Below are positions 34,667 to 43,832 of a stretch of DNA of 61,204 bases, piece by piece. The position numbers and the translations under genes are program-made. The stretch spans positions 1 through 61,204 of the forward strand of contig QXWO01000036.1 of the NCBI GenBank assembly GCA_009911035.1, written 5' to 3'. The notes under the pieces are model-generated. The model had not been told where the DNA came from. It was given only the letters and a program-made list of their open reading frames with translations, and did not search any database. Numbering within the stretch: the first letter of the stretch is position 1; every line of letters begins with the position of its first letter. The DNA comes from Lachnospiraceae bacterium. Lineage in GTDB: Bacteria > Bacillota > Clostridia > Lachnospirales > Lachnospiraceae.

Positions 34667-35850
34667 TGATTGTGGCGGAAAGAAGATACGGAAACAATCA
34701 GGGAAGACGATCCAAAGCGCAGCAGGAGACATTTTTTGACTACACGCTGCTGTTTATAGTGTTATTTCTCCTTGCGTTTGGTCTGGTAATACTTTATTCC
34801 AGCAGTTCCTATGACGGAAGCCTTATGGAAAATCCGGACCCGGCATTCTTTTTAAAGAAGCAGGCAGGCGCTACTGTGGTAGGGCTGGCGGCTATGATCG
34901 TGGTTGCCAACATCCCTTATCATTTCTGGGAACGCTTTGCCATGCTGGGATATATTGTTTCAATTATTTTGATTCTGCTGATCATCCCCTTCGGTGTGGA
35001 GGCAAACGGCGCCAAGAGATGGCTGAAAGTTGCCGGGATTTCCATCCAGCCTGCGGAGGTTGCAAAGCTGGCGGTCATTCTGTTTCTGGCAAGCCTTATC
35101 TGCCGGATGGGACGGAAGATACGGACGGGTAAGGGATTTATAACGGTACTTTTTGTGCCGGTCCCTATAAGCCTTATGGTATGGCAGATCACGGAGAACA
35201 TGAGTTCAGCTATCATTATTTTGGGGATAGGAGTACTGATGCTGTTTGTGTCCACGCCCGATTACAGGCGTTTTGTGGCGCTGGGGCTGGGGGGCACTGT
35301 GATCTGCGCGATAGCGGTTTTTGTAATTTTAAAACTGAATGAGGCAGGGAGTATTGAAGGGGTCCGGTCAACACGTATTTTAGCCTGGCTTAATCCGGAA
35401 GCCTACGCCAGCGGAAAGGGATTCCAGACCTTGCAGGCACTGTATGCCATAGGTTCCGGAGGGATTCTGGGAAAAGGACTGGGCCAGAGTATGCAAAAGC
35501 TGGGGTTTCTGCCGGAAGCCCAGAACGATATGATCTTTTCCATTATCTGTGAGGAACTTGGATTATTCGGTGCAATCTCTATCATGCTTATGTTCCTTCT
35601 GCTGATATGGCGGTTTATGGTGATTGCAAACAATGCGCCGGATCTGTTCGGTGCCCTTTTAGTGGTAGGGGTCATGGGCCATATTGCAATCCAGGTCATC
35701 TTAAATGTGGCGGTGGTGACGAACACCATTCCCAATACGGGTATTTCCCTTCCCTTTATCAGCTATGGAGGCTCATCAGTGCTGTTCCTTTTGATGGAGA
35801 TCGGGCTGGTCCTAAGCGTGGGCAGGGGCATACGGTTTAAAGATTTATAG
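34666..35850 (+). CDS. ftsW: FtsW/SpoVE family peptidoglycan polymerase
   Basis: A 394-residue SEDS protein with about ten membrane segments. Visible motifs include DYTLLFIVLFLLAFGLVILYSSSS, KQAGATVVGL, GANGAKRWLKVAGISIQPAEVAKLA, the catalytic-region ENMSSAIIILGIGVLML, and PNTGISLPFISYGGSSV. The GTG start at 34666 overlaps the murD TAG, so it is translationally coupled. SEDS proteins polymerise glycan strands together with class B PBPs; two such PBP genes precede it. It could serve vegetative division (FtsW) or sporulation (SpoVE); sequence alone does not decide. Confidence 0.92.
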   Translation: MIVAERRYGNNQGRRSKAQQETFFDYTLLFIVLFLLAFGLVILYSSSSYDGSLMENPDPAFFLKKQAGATVVGLAAMIVVANIPYHFWERFAMLGYIVSIILILLIIPFGVEANGAKRWLKVAGISIQPAEVAKLAVILFLASLICRMGRKIRTGKGFITVLFVPVPISLMVWQITENMSSAIIILGIGVLMLFVSTPDYRRFVALGLGGTVICAIAVFVILKLNEAGSIEGVRSTRILAWLNPEAYASGKGFQTLQALYAIGSGGILGKGLGQSMQKLGFLPEAQNDMIFSIICEELGLFGAISIMLMFLLLIWRFMVIANNAPDLFGALLVVGVMGHIAIQVILNVAVVTNTIPNTGISLPFISYGGSSVLFLLMEIGLVLSVGRGIRFKDL

Positions 35851-35925
35851 TACAAGGTGCTTTTTTCCTTCCATTACATATAGTAGAATAGGTCTATTTT
35901 TATCCGGAAGGCAGAAGGTGAAAAT

Positions 35926-37182
35926 TTGGATGCTATTCATATCCGTGGAGGAAATGCACTTTTTGGAGAAACGAAAATACAGGGTTCCAAGAATGCTGTG
36001 CTGCCGGTAATGGCAGCCGCTCTTTTGATACAGGATGTCTGTATCATAGAAAACTGTCCCCGCATTTCAGACGTATATCATATGCAGCAGCTTTTGGAGA
36101 GCATAGGATGCAGGGTGGGCTGGGCGGAAAGCACGCTTACGATCGACGCCAGGAATATATCCCATGACACCATGTCTGGCGACAATGTCACGGGGATGCG
36201 TTCGTCCATCACTTTGCTGGGGGCCATGCTGGGCCGGACAGGTGAGGTGACGATGGCATATCCTGGCGGCTGTGTGATCGGGGAGCGGCCCATTGACATG
36301 CATTTAAATGCACTTAGGAAAATGGGAGTGGCAATCTATGAAAAGGAAGGCTGCTTTACGGCACGGACAGAAAAAAAGATGGAGGGCACTGTGATAAGAT
36401 TTCCCATTTCCAGTGTGGGAGCTACTGAGAATGTGATTCTGGCCGGTGTCATGGCAAAAGGGGTGACAGTACTCCAGAATGCGGCAAAGGAACCGGAAAT
36501 TGTCACTTTGTGCGAATTCTTAAGAGATGCAGGGGCTGTGATAGAGGGCATTGGAGGCTCCGTCCTGATCATACAGGGAGGCCATGGGCTTCACGGGATT
36601 AAATTCCGTATCCCGGCTGACCGCATTGTGGCGGGCACTTACCTTTTTAGTGTTATAGGCACGGGAGGAAATATCTTTCTGGAAGACGCGCCTACGGCCC
36701 AGATGCGTAGCATGATCCAGGCAGCAGAGGAAATCGGCGCACAGATTCATGTTACCAGTGAAGGGATTCATGTGATCGCAGATGAACACAGGAGGGCAGT
36801 GCCCTATCTGAAAACGGAGATCTATCCAGGATTTCCCACCGACATGCAGTCTCCCCTTATGGCAGTCCTTACTACGGCCCAGGGAGTCAGCGTGATAGAG
36901 GAGGCAATCTTTGAGGACCGCTTCCATATTATAGGGCAGCTCGAAAAAATGGGCGCCTGCATTGAACAGCAGGGGAAAAGACAGGCAGTAGTGATAGGCG
37001 TAGACAGTCTCCTTGGCTGTGAGGTGACGGCACGGGAATTAAGGGGAGGCGCCGGACTGGTCATTGCAGGCTGTATGGCTCTTGGGGAAACTGTTGTAAA
37101 GAACCGCCATTTTATTGAGCGGGGATATGAGGACATCTGCCGGGACTACAGAAATCTTGGAGCAGATATCCGAACCGGATAG
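35926..37182 (+). CDS. murA: UDP-GlcNAc 1-carboxyvinyltransferase MurA
   Basis: A 418-residue cytoplasmic enzyme catalysing the first committed step of peptidoglycan precursor synthesis. Marks include GGNALFGETKIQGSKNAVLPVMAAALL, GEVTMAYPGGCVIGERPIDMHL (the loop with the catalytic Cys, position of fosfomycin attack), AGTYLFSVIGTGGNI, GFPTDMQSPLMAVL and ELRGGAGLVIAGC. The start is TTG at 35926, preceded by AGAAGGTG. It stands 75 bp after ftsW. Confidence 0.96.
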   Translation: MDAIHIRGGNALFGETKIQGSKNAVLPVMAAALLIQDVCIIENCPRISDVYHMQQLLESIGCRVGWAESTLTIDARNISHDTMSGDNVTGMRSSITLLGAMLGRTGEVTMAYPGGCVIGERPIDMHLNALRKMGVAIYEKEGCFTARTEKKMEGTVIRFPISSVGATENVILAGVMAKGVTVLQNAAKEPEIVTLCEFLRDAGAVIEGIGGSVLIIQGGHGLHGIKFRIPADRIVAGTYLFSVIGTGGNIFLEDAPTAQMRSMIQAAEEIGAQIHVTSEGIHVIADEHRRAVPYLKTEIYPGFPTDMQSPLMAVLTTAQGVSVIEEAIFEDRFHIIGQLEKMGACIEQQGKRQAVVIGVDSLLGCEVTARELRGGAGLVIAGCMALGETVVKNRHFIERGYEDICRDYRNLGADIRTG

Positions 37183-37240
37183 GCGCAGGCAGGCTGCATA
37201 GAGTTATATCGGTGTATTCTGCAATATGCATGGGAATAAG

Positions 37241-38092
37241 ATGGCTAAGAAAAAACAAAAAAAGAAAAAACAGATCAAAAAAATAAACAGGGTGCCGGTA
37301 AAGGAAAAGGAGAGCAGGGAAAAGGCCAGTGTGGGGGAGTATATCGCTAACCACAAGAGCCTGCTTATTATAGGGAGCATGGCTTTCATGCTGGCGGCGG
37401 CCCTTATATCGGCCTATGTCTATATCATCACAAATTATACGGTGACAACGGTGTATGTAGAGGGAAATGTCCATTATACCAATGAAGAAATTATGGATAT
37501 GGTAATGGAAGGGCGTTATGGCAATAATTCCCTTCTTTTATCTTTGAAATATAAGGACAAGAGTATTGTAGGCGTTCCTTTTATAGAAAAAATGGATGTC
37601 TCCGTGGTGGATCCCCATGCAGTTAAAATAGAAGTTTATGAGAAGACGCTGGCGGGATATGTGGAGCATCTTGAAAGATATATGTATTTTGACAAGGACG
37701 GTATTGTAGTGGAGAGCTCTAAGGAAAAGACGCCGGGAATTCCCATGGTGACAGGGCTCGCATTTGACCATGTGATTTTATATGAACCCCTTCCGGTGGA
37801 GGACGAGGGCATTTTTAAGGATATCCTAAGCATTACCCAGCTTGTCAATAAATATAATCTGTCGGTGGACAGGATATATTTCGGAAGCGACGATTCCCTG
37901 ACCTTATATTTTGAAGGGATAAAGGCGTCCCTTGGAACAGGGGAGAATCTTGACGAGAAAGTCATGAGACTACAGGACGTACTGCCCAGCTTAGAAGGCA
38001 AAACCGGTACCCTGAAAATGGAAAATTATACCGAAGAAACAAAAAATATTTCCTTTGAACCGGACAAGCCTTCGGAGCCGGAAAAAAAATGA
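37241..38092 (+). CDS. divIB: Cell division protein DivIB/FtsQ
   Basis: A 283-residue single-pass protein. The N-terminus is extremely Lys-rich (MAKKKQKKKKQIKK), followed by one membrane segment (LLIIGSMAFMLAAALISAYVYII) and a POTRA domain (TVTTVYVEGNVHYTNEEIMDMVMEGRYG). The FtsQ beta domain comes next, then an acidic C-terminal tail. The ATG at 37241 is used; an in-frame ATG at 37226 is possible and neither has a strong site. It should join FtsL and DivIC at the septum. It lies between murA and ftsZ as in many Clostridia. Confidence 0.88.
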   Translation: MAKKKQKKKKQIKKINRVPVKEKESREKASVGEYIANHKSLLIIGSMAFMLAAALISAYVYIITNYTVTTVYVEGNVHYTNEEIMDMVMEGRYGNNSLLLSLKYKDKSIVGVPFIEKMDVSVVDPHAVKIEVYEKTLAGYVEHLERYMYFDKDGIVVESSKEKTPGIPMVTGLAFDHVILYEPLPVEDEGIFKDILSITQLVNKYNLSVDRIYFGSDDSLTLYFEGIKASLGTGENLDEKVMRLQDVLPSLEGKTGTLKMENYTEETKNISFEPDKPSEPEKK

Positions 38093-38101
38093 AATTTGTA
38101 G

Positions 38102-38130
38102 TTGATAATTCGGGGAAAAAATTATATGAT
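38102..38130 (+). promoter_or_regulatory. Candidate sigma-A promoter of ftsZ
   Basis: TTGATA (38102-38107), a 17-bp spacer and TATGAT (38125-38130). It lies 82 bp before the chosen ftsZ start, in the gap after divIB. It would allow ftsZ expression separate from the rest of the cluster. Confidence 0.65.
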
Positions 38131-38211
38131 AGTCTATATGAGTTTCATGGATGGATATGTAATGCTGCGTCAAAGGTGGTATGACGCGTGAATGATAAGG
38201 AGGAAGTACCT

Positions 38212-39408
38212 TTGCTGGAAATTAAGACTAACGATGCTGAATCTGCTGCTAAGATTATTGTGATCGGGGTAGGCGGCGCAGGTAATAATGCTGTTAATAG
38301 AATGGTGGACGAAAACATTACCGGTGTTGAATTTATCGGTATCAATACAGATAAACAGGCGTTGCAGCTTTGCAGGGCGCCCAAGCTTCTACAGATCGGT
38401 GAGAAGCTGACCAAGGGACTTGGAGCCGGTGCAAAGCCGGAAATCGGTGAGAAAGCCGCCGAGGAAAGCAGCGAGGAGATTGCTGCGGCCTTAAAAGGGG
38501 CGGATATGGTGTTCGTGACCTGCGGTATGGGAGGCGGGACAGGAACCGGAGCTGCTCCTGTGGTAGCCAAGCTTGCCAAGGACATGGGGATCCTTACGGT
38601 GGGCGTGGTGACAAAACCTTTCCGCTTTGAAGCAAAAGCCCGTATGGTAAACGCTTTAAACGGAATTGAAAGGATCAAGGATAATGTAGATACACTGATC
38701 GTTATCCCCAATGATAAACTGCTGGAAATCGTGGACAGGCGTACGACCATGCCGGATGCCCTTAAGAAAGCGGATGAAGTGCTCCAGCAGGCGGTTCAGG
38801 GAATTACGGATCTGATCAATGTGCCGGCGGTAATCAATCTGGACTTTGCAGACGTCCAGACAGTTATGAAGGACAAGGGGATTGCGCATATCGGAATTGG
38901 CGACGGCAAGGGCGACGACAAGGCCAGCGAAGCAGTAAAGATGGCCGTGGAAAGCCCTCTGTTAGAGACTACCATTTCCGGTGCAAGCCACGTGATTATC
39001 AATGTATCCGGCGATATTACACTGGCGGATGCCTCCGATGCAGCCAGTTATGTACAGGAACTGGCAGGGGATGAGGTCAACATTATCTTCGGTGCCATGT
39101 ATGACGAGTCTCACAGCGATAGCTGCCGGATTACGGTTATTGCCACCGGACTTGAGGACGCTACCCTTCCAAGCAGCAAATCTTCTCCGTATAGTACATT
39201 TTCAGGGAAATATAAACCGGTCACACCGAATATTTCATTGAGACCTGCAGGAACGGGAAATGCCGATGCAGGCACCATGCAGGGCAGCACAACCCCGGCC
39301 GCAGCAGTTCCTCACAGGCCAATCACAGGGATCAATGCCCCTGGCGATTTAAGGAGCAATGTAGCGGAACGGCCGCTTAAGATTCCTGATTTCCTGCAAA
39401 AAAAATAA
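38212..39408 (+). CDS. ftsZ: Cell division GTPase FtsZ
   Basis: A 398-residue tubulin-like GTPase that forms the division ring. It has [47 protein letters not shown] and the GTP-binding tubulin signature [13 protein letters not shown]. The T7-loop region [15 protein letters not shown] follows, then a variable linker and the conserved tail ending [16 protein letters not shown] at 38198-38204 fits a TTG start at 38212, giving the familiar [15 protein letters not shown]; a GTG at 38188 lies upstream of that site and is less likely. Confidence 0.97.
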   Translation: MLEIKTNDAESAAKIIVIGVGGAGNNAVNRMVDENITGVEFIGINTDKQALQLCRAPKLLQIGEKLTKGLGAGAKPEIGEKAAEESSEEIAAALKGADMVFVTCGMGGGTGTGAAPVVAKLAKDMGILTVGVVTKPFRFEAKARMVNALNGIERIKDNVDTLIVIPNDKLLEIVDRRTTMPDALKKADEVLQQAVQGITDLINVPAVINLDFADVQTVMKDKGIAHIGIGDGKGDDKASEAVKMAVESPLLETTISGASHVIINVSGDITLADASDAASYVQELAGDEVNIIFGAMYDESHSDSCRITVIATGLEDATLPSSKSSPYSTFSGKYKPVTPNISLRPAGTGNADAGTMQGSTTPAAAVPHRPITGINAPGDLRSNVAERPLKIPDFLQKK

Positions 39409-39425
39409 ACATATTTGATTCAGAG

Positions 39426-39491
39426 AAGGCTGTATACATAGGGTATGCAGCCTTTCATACAATAAGCCGGTCCAAAAGCGGGCCGGCTTAT
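39426..39491 (+). terminator. Two hairpins after ftsZ
   Basis: The first is AAGGCTG-TATAC / GTATG-CAGCCTT (39426-39454). The second is ATAAGCCGG / CCGGCTTAT with extra inner pairs (39462-39491). Neither has a long T run. They may end the dcw transcript or shape the leader of the LRR gene, whose AAGGAGG follows directly. Confidence 0.5.
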
Positions 39492-39513
39492 GGGGAACAA
39501 AAGGAGGAGCCGG

Positions 39514-41433
39514 ATGAAAATTGAAGAATTACAGTGCCCATCCTGTGGGGCGAAGCTAAGCATTGACCAGAAAAATCCCAAAATGGCGGTCTGTGAGTAT
39601 TGCAATTCCCAGTATGCGATTGAGTGGGATAAGGAACAGGCGTATTTTAACCGGGGAAACAGTCCTCAGATCCCTAAAGAGGTGCGGACAGATAAAAATA
39701 CAGGCTGGGAATATTACGGATGGAAAAGAGTGTTGCTTGTAGGCGCAGTGGGGGTGGCGGTAACTTTACTCTCAAGGGGGCCTGCTGTCTTTGATAGATG
39801 GAAAATGGATAATAATCCGGCGGTGAGAACACAATCCCAGTATAATGTGGATTTTTACAGCCAGGATATAGGACAGAGTGCAGCTTTATGGGAAGAAGAA
39901 CCGGGGGAAGTCACCCTGACAGGCAATTTAGGAGAGCTGGCGGCGCTTATCTTTGACTGTTCCATGGAAGAGGTATCAGCGGAGGACCTGGGGAAGGTGA
40001 AATGGCTGGAAATGAAGTACATAGGCGGCATGGACGAAGATGTCAAGCTGATAGGATATAGTTTTGACGATCCCATGATGGAAGGAGCGGAGCTTAACTG
40101 GATACCCTTTTCCTGGGAATCAGACCTTGGCAGGGAATGCCTGCCTCTTTTTACGGGCCTGAAAAAGATAGATATGAGGACAAACTTTACGGCAGAAAAT
40201 TTTGAGGGCCTTAATCTGGAAAGCATCGGGGGATATTTTGACAGTCCGCAGGAGGCTGCGGCAATTGTGAAGGACCCTTCCCGGATAAAGGAACTGCGTT
40301 TCAATTCCAGTGTTGATTCTTTAGACGGTCTGGAAATGTTTTCCGGTTTACAGTCTTTGCATATTGAGAGATCGAAGCTCTCGGACGTAAAGCAGATATT
40401 GAATCTGACAAAATTAAAGAAACTGGAACTGGAAGATTTTGACAATCTTTTGGATTTTTCCATGTTTGGAAAAATCAGCGGACTTGAGGAGCTTTCCCTG
40501 GGCAGTGAAAAGCTTAAGGTGCTGGATTTCCTAAAATCCATGGACAGCTTAAAGAGCCTTTCCATTGTAGAAGGCAGCCTGATTTCCCTGGCCGGCATAG
40601 AGCAGGCGCAAGGGCTGGAGAAGCTGGAAATCACTGACTGCATGGAACTTAAGGATATGGACGGAGTATCCGCGCTGACGAACCTTACGGAACTGTCTCT
40701 GGAGCTTCCATATAACTGCACTGAACCGGATATCAGTGGTCTGACCCAGCTTAAAAAATTGAAATTGTCACGATTTGGAGACGGTGGATTTCTGGGAAAT
40801 TTAATTCACCTTGAGGAACTGGAGCTGGATAGTTGCGGCATTTCGGGAAATATGGATCTGTCCGGCATGACAGAATTAAGGGAACTCTGTATCCATACTT
40901 TTGCAGGTATCGGGCAGGAGCTTGGTTTTATTCAGGGGATTCCTTCCCTTGAAAAACTGGATATGGCTGGAATGTCCACTTACGATGACATTTCACAGGT
41001 CTTTAACATGAAAAATTTGAAAGAACTTAACATCAACGGCATGGAATGTGAAATTGATTTCGATAAAATAGAAGACAACCAGACGCTGGAGAGTCTTGAG
41101 ATGGACGGAATAGTCCTGTACAATAATGTGCAGATAAGCGGCGGGGGAGGTATTACATATGTGGACTGGGACAGTGTGACACTGGACGAACATACAGATT
41201 TTCTGGGGCACTTTAAAGCTCTGAAGAACCTAAGTATTGCGGATAATGAGCTGACAGATATTTCCTTTGTGACGGGAATGACCATGCTGGAGACTGTGGA
41301 TCTGTCTGAAAATTATGTCACGGAACTGCGCCCCCTTGCGGAGCTTAAGGCTTTGAAAACAGTGGTGTGTACGGGAAATCCCATCTCCAATGACAGGGTT
41401 CTTGGCAGTAAAGTGAATTTGATCAAGGATTAA
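39514..41433 (+). CDS. Zinc-ribbon, membrane-anchored leucine-rich-repeat protein
   Basis: A 639-residue protein from the ATG after AAGGAGGA. Residues 1-36 are a zinc ribbon (CPSCG ... CEYCN). One membrane segment follows at about residues 70-88 (VLLVGAVGVAVTLLSRG). From about residue 200 to the end there are many leucine-rich repeats of the internalin/SDS22-like type (LTKLKKLELEDFDNLLDFSMFG, LTNLTELSLELPYN, MTMLETVDLSENYVTELRPL). Predicted topology is cytosolic zinc ribbon and external LRR domain. I know no function; binding of a protein or wall ligand is the usual role of LRR arrays. Confidence 0.8.
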   Translation: MKIEELQCPSCGAKLSIDQKNPKMAVCEYCNSQYAIEWDKEQAYFNRGNSPQIPKEVRTDKNTGWEYYGWKRVLLVGAVGVAVTLLSRGPAVFDRWKMDNNPAVRTQSQYNVDFYSQDIGQSAALWEEEPGEVTLTGNLGELAALIFDCSMEEVSAEDLGKVKWLEMKYIGGMDEDVKLIGYSFDDPMMEGAELNWIPFSWESDLGRECLPLFTGLKKIDMRTNFTAENFEGLNLESIGGYFDSPQEAAAIVKDPSRIKELRFNSSVDSLDGLEMFSGLQSLHIERSKLSDVKQILNLTKLKKLELEDFDNLLDFSMFGKISGLEELSLGSEKLKVLDFLKSMDSLKSLSIVEGSLISLAGIEQAQGLEKLEITDCMELKDMDGVSALTNLTELSLELPYNCTEPDISGLTQLKKLKLSRFGDGGFLGNLIHLEELELDSCGISGNMDLSGMTELRELCIHTFAGIGQELGFIQGIPSLEKLDMAGMSTYDDISQVFNMKNLKELNINGMECEIDFDKIEDNQTLESLEMDGIVLYNNVQISGGGGITYVDWDSVTLDEHTDFLGHFKALKNLSIADNELTDISFVTGMTMLETVDLSENYVTELRPLAELKALKTVVCTGNPISNDRVLGSKVNLIKD

Positions 41434-41508
41434 CAGGACATGGAAGTGTCAATGATAATAGTAAGAAACGAATAAATTCTGTTACGCATAGAAGGAAGGG
41501 AGAATTTT

Positions 41509-42819
41509 ATGGGAGAAAATTATCTGGAAGATGCCGGAGCGTGTCTTGCGTTTATCGAAAAGAGCGTGAGCTGTTTTCATGCAGTGGAAAATGTCAGGAT
41601 GCAGTTAAAGGAAAAGGGATTTATAGAATTGAGGGAGCAGGATGAATGGACTTTAGAGCCGGGAAAGGGCTGTTTTGTGACGAGAAATGATTCATCCCTG
41701 ATAGCCTTTCAGATGCCGGAGCGGCCCTTTGGGGAAGCTGCCGGGTTCCACATCACAGCCTCCCACAGCGATTCTCCTGCTTTTAAAGTAAAGCCCCAGG
41801 CGGAGCTTTTGGCGGAGAACAGTTATGTAAGGCTGAATGTGGAACCTTATGGAGGGATGATTTACGCCTCCTGGATGGACCGGTGCCTTTCCGTGGCCGG
41901 AAAAATTGTTTTTAAACAGGGGGATACCCTTGCATCAAAGACGGTAAATATTGACGAGGATCTGCTGGTGATTCCCAATCTGGCTATCCACATGAATCAT
42001 GAGATAAATAAAAACCTTACCTATGACCCACAGACAGATTTGCAGCCGCTTTTCTGCGGGGACTGGGAAAAAGAGGGAAAGGAAAGCTGCAAAGGAATCC
42101 TGGAAAAGAAAATTGCCGCCTCTGCCGGGATTAGGGAAGAAGACCTTTTAGGCAGGGACTTATTTGTGTATGTCAGGGAAAAAGGGAAACTGGCAGGAGC
42201 GGACAAAGAGCTGATGATTTCCCCCAGACTTGACGACCTGGAATGCGTGTATGCATCCCTGAAAGCATTTCTTGCTTCAAAGCCGGAGCGGTATGTTACC
42301 GTGTGCGCAGTGTTTGACAATGAGGAAGTAGGAAGTTACACCAGACAGGGAGCCGCATCCACCTTTTTGAAGGACACTCTTGAGAGAATAGGAGAGGGCA
42401 TGGACAGAAAGGGAAGCAGCTACCTGCGGATGCTTTCGGACAGTTTCATGGTGTCTGCAGACAACGCCCATGCCTTGCATCCGGGCTTTCCGCAGAAAGC
42501 GGATCCCTCCAACAGGCCCCGGTTAAATAAGGGAATTGTCATCAAGTATCACGGCGGGCAGAAGTATACAACAGATGCCTACTCGGAGGCGGTGATAAAG
42601 AGCCTGTGTCAGCAGGCAGGGGTGCCTTACCAGACCTACTGCAACCGTTCCGGCACAGTGGGAGGCTCCACTTTGGGAAATATTTCCTCCACACAGGTGT
42701 CCATTCCTGCGGCAGATGTGGGTCTTCCACAACTGGCCATGCATTCGGCAGTGGAAACGGCGGGGAGCCGGGATGTGGAATACCTGATACGGATGCTTAA
42801 AGTTTTTTATGAAAAGTAA
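41509..42819 (+). CDS. apeB: M18 family aminopeptidase
   Basis: A 436-residue zinc aminopeptidase of the aspartyl-aminopeptidase family. The metal-binding motifs are ITASHSDSPAFKVKP (His, Asp), CAVFDNEEVGSYTRQGAAS (catalytic and metal Glu) and SADNAHALHPGF; the late His is in LPQLAMHSAVETAGSRDVEYL. GGAAGGGAG precedes the ATG. It probably removes N-terminal acidic or other residues from peptides in the cytoplasm. It is monocistronic, followed by a terminator that abuts the spoIIGA promoter region. Confidence 0.93.
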   Translation: MGENYLEDAGACLAFIEKSVSCFHAVENVRMQLKEKGFIELREQDEWTLEPGKGCFVTRNDSSLIAFQMPERPFGEAAGFHITASHSDSPAFKVKPQAELLAENSYVRLNVEPYGGMIYASWMDRCLSVAGKIVFKQGDTLASKTVNIDEDLLVIPNLAIHMNHEINKNLTYDPQTDLQPLFCGDWEKEGKESCKGILEKKIAASAGIREEDLLGRDLFVYVREKGKLAGADKELMISPRLDDLECVYASLKAFLASKPERYVTVCAVFDNEEVGSYTRQGAASTFLKDTLERIGEGMDRKGSSYLRMLSDSFMVSADNAHALHPGFPQKADPSNRPRLNKGIVIKYHGGQKYTTDAYSEAVIKSLCQQAGVPYQTYCNRSGTVGGSTLGNISSTQVSIPAADVGLPQLAMHSAVETAGSRDVEYLIRMLKVFYEK

Positions 42820-42836
42820 ACAGTGCTAAAACCCAG

Positions 42837-42863
42837 AGACCATGCAGCGGCATGGTCTTTTTT
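42837..42863 (+). terminator. Terminator after the M18 gene
   Basis: AGACCATGC-AGCG-GCATGGTCT followed by T. The T run directly precedes a Spo0A-box-like TGTCGAA. Confidence 0.8.
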
Positions 42864-42937
42864 GTCGAAATGGGGCGATGAATAAAGCCCTGGGGGACAA
42901 CGTTTTGACAAATTATGAGAGCCTTAATGTTTATAAT
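42863..42937 (+). promoter_or_regulatory. spoIIG-type promoter with Spo0A boxes
   Basis: TTGACA (42905-42910) and TATAAT (42932-42937) are both perfect sigma-A hexamers but are 21 bp apart, too far for normal use. A perfect 0A box TGTCGAA lies at 42863-42869. A one-mismatch reverse copy, TTTGACA, overlaps the -35 at 42904-42910. The Bacillus subtilis spoIIG promoter has the same odd design (22-bp spacer, Spo0A~P sites upstream and overlapping the -35). Phosphorylated Spo0A is therefore the expected activator of spoIIGA-sigE here. Confidence 0.8.
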
Positions 42938-42975
42938 GAACTGGTACGTAAGAAATGGAGGTGAAGGATTGCAAG

Positions 42976-43776
42976 GTGCAATTACAAGGTACCATTTATA
43001 TTGACAGTGTATTTTTACTGAATCTGGTTATGGATTTATACCTGCTGGCACTGGTGTCTAAAGTTCTGGGAAATGCTGCCACGTATCCGGGAATTTTATT
43101 AGGAAGTGCCGTGGGGGCGGCAGGGTACTGTATCATTTTATGCCTGCCGGGCACATATATGCTGAAGATATTATTTGGGATGATTCCAGTAGGAGCACTG
43201 ATGATAAAAATTGTTTTTAAGACCCAGGGGCTTAAGGAACTTCTGCGGGCAGAAGGCTGGCTGTTTACATTTTCCTTTTTTCTGGGAGGGTTCATAATAT
43301 TTCTCAAGGGGAAAATACCTGTGACGGCGGATAAGAGTAACAGATGGACACTTCTTGCAGGGCTTGGTTTTGCGGGATTTGCTTTGGGGAAAAAGATACT
43401 GGAGGTCTGCAAAGACAGACGCCGGAATCATTTCTGTAAGGTGAAGCTGCCGGGCGATGAGGGAATCGTGGAAGTCTCGGCGCTGATTGACACAGGGAAC
43501 GGGCTGACGGAACCTGTCAGCCATAAACCGGTAGCCATACTGGAGGAAGAAGCGTGGGAGCATTTAAGACGCTGGATGCGGCCGGAAAAATTTAAAGTGA
43601 TACCCTACCACAGCATTGGCAAGGACAACGGCATACTGGAAGGGTATGAGATAGATACCATAAAAGTGAAAGGAAATGAGTGCGAAAAACAGTATGATAA
43701 GGTGATCGTAGCAGTTTTTAAAGGAAAAGTATCCAAAGGGGGCAGTTATCAGATGATTCTGCCGCCGGAATTATGA
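42976..43776 (+). CDS. spoIIGA: Pro-sigma-E processing peptidase SpoIIGA
   Basis: A 266-residue membrane-bound aspartic protease that removes the pro-sequence of sigma-E after a signal from the forespore. The N-terminal half has about five membrane segments (TIYIDSVFLLNLVMDLYLLAL and others). The C-terminal domain has the active-site motif ALIDTGNGLTEP, as in SpoIIGA dimers. The GTG at 42976, with AAGGA 7 bp upstream, gives the usual start before TIYID. An ATG at 42955 is in frame but lies before the ribosome site. It is followed by sigE, forming the spoIIG operon. Confidence 0.93.
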   Translation: MQLQGTIYIDSVFLLNLVMDLYLLALVSKVLGNAATYPGILLGSAVGAAGYCIILCLPGTYMLKILFGMIPVGALMIKIVFKTQGLKELLRAEGWLFTFSFFLGGFIIFLKGKIPVTADKSNRWTLLAGLGFAGFALGKKILEVCKDRRRNHFCKVKLPGDEGIVEVSALIDTGNGLTEPVSHKPVAILEEEAWEHLRRWMRPEKFKVIPYHSIGKDNGILEGYEIDTIKVKGNECEKQYDKVIVAVFKGKVSKGGSYQMILPPEL

Positions 43777-43832
43777 TAAACGGCGGATAGATCTGCCGTA
43801 TAAAAAGCGAAAAGAAACAGGAGGATTTATAT

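Noticed and set aside
38145-38750. Minus-strand 201-codon open frame inside ftsZ
   Set aside because: Shadow of the highly conserved ftsZ coding sequence.
39855-40721. Minus-strand 288-codon open frame inside the LRR gene
   Set aside because: Low-complexity Ser-rich translation is the mirror of Glu/Leu-rich LRR codons; no start signal.
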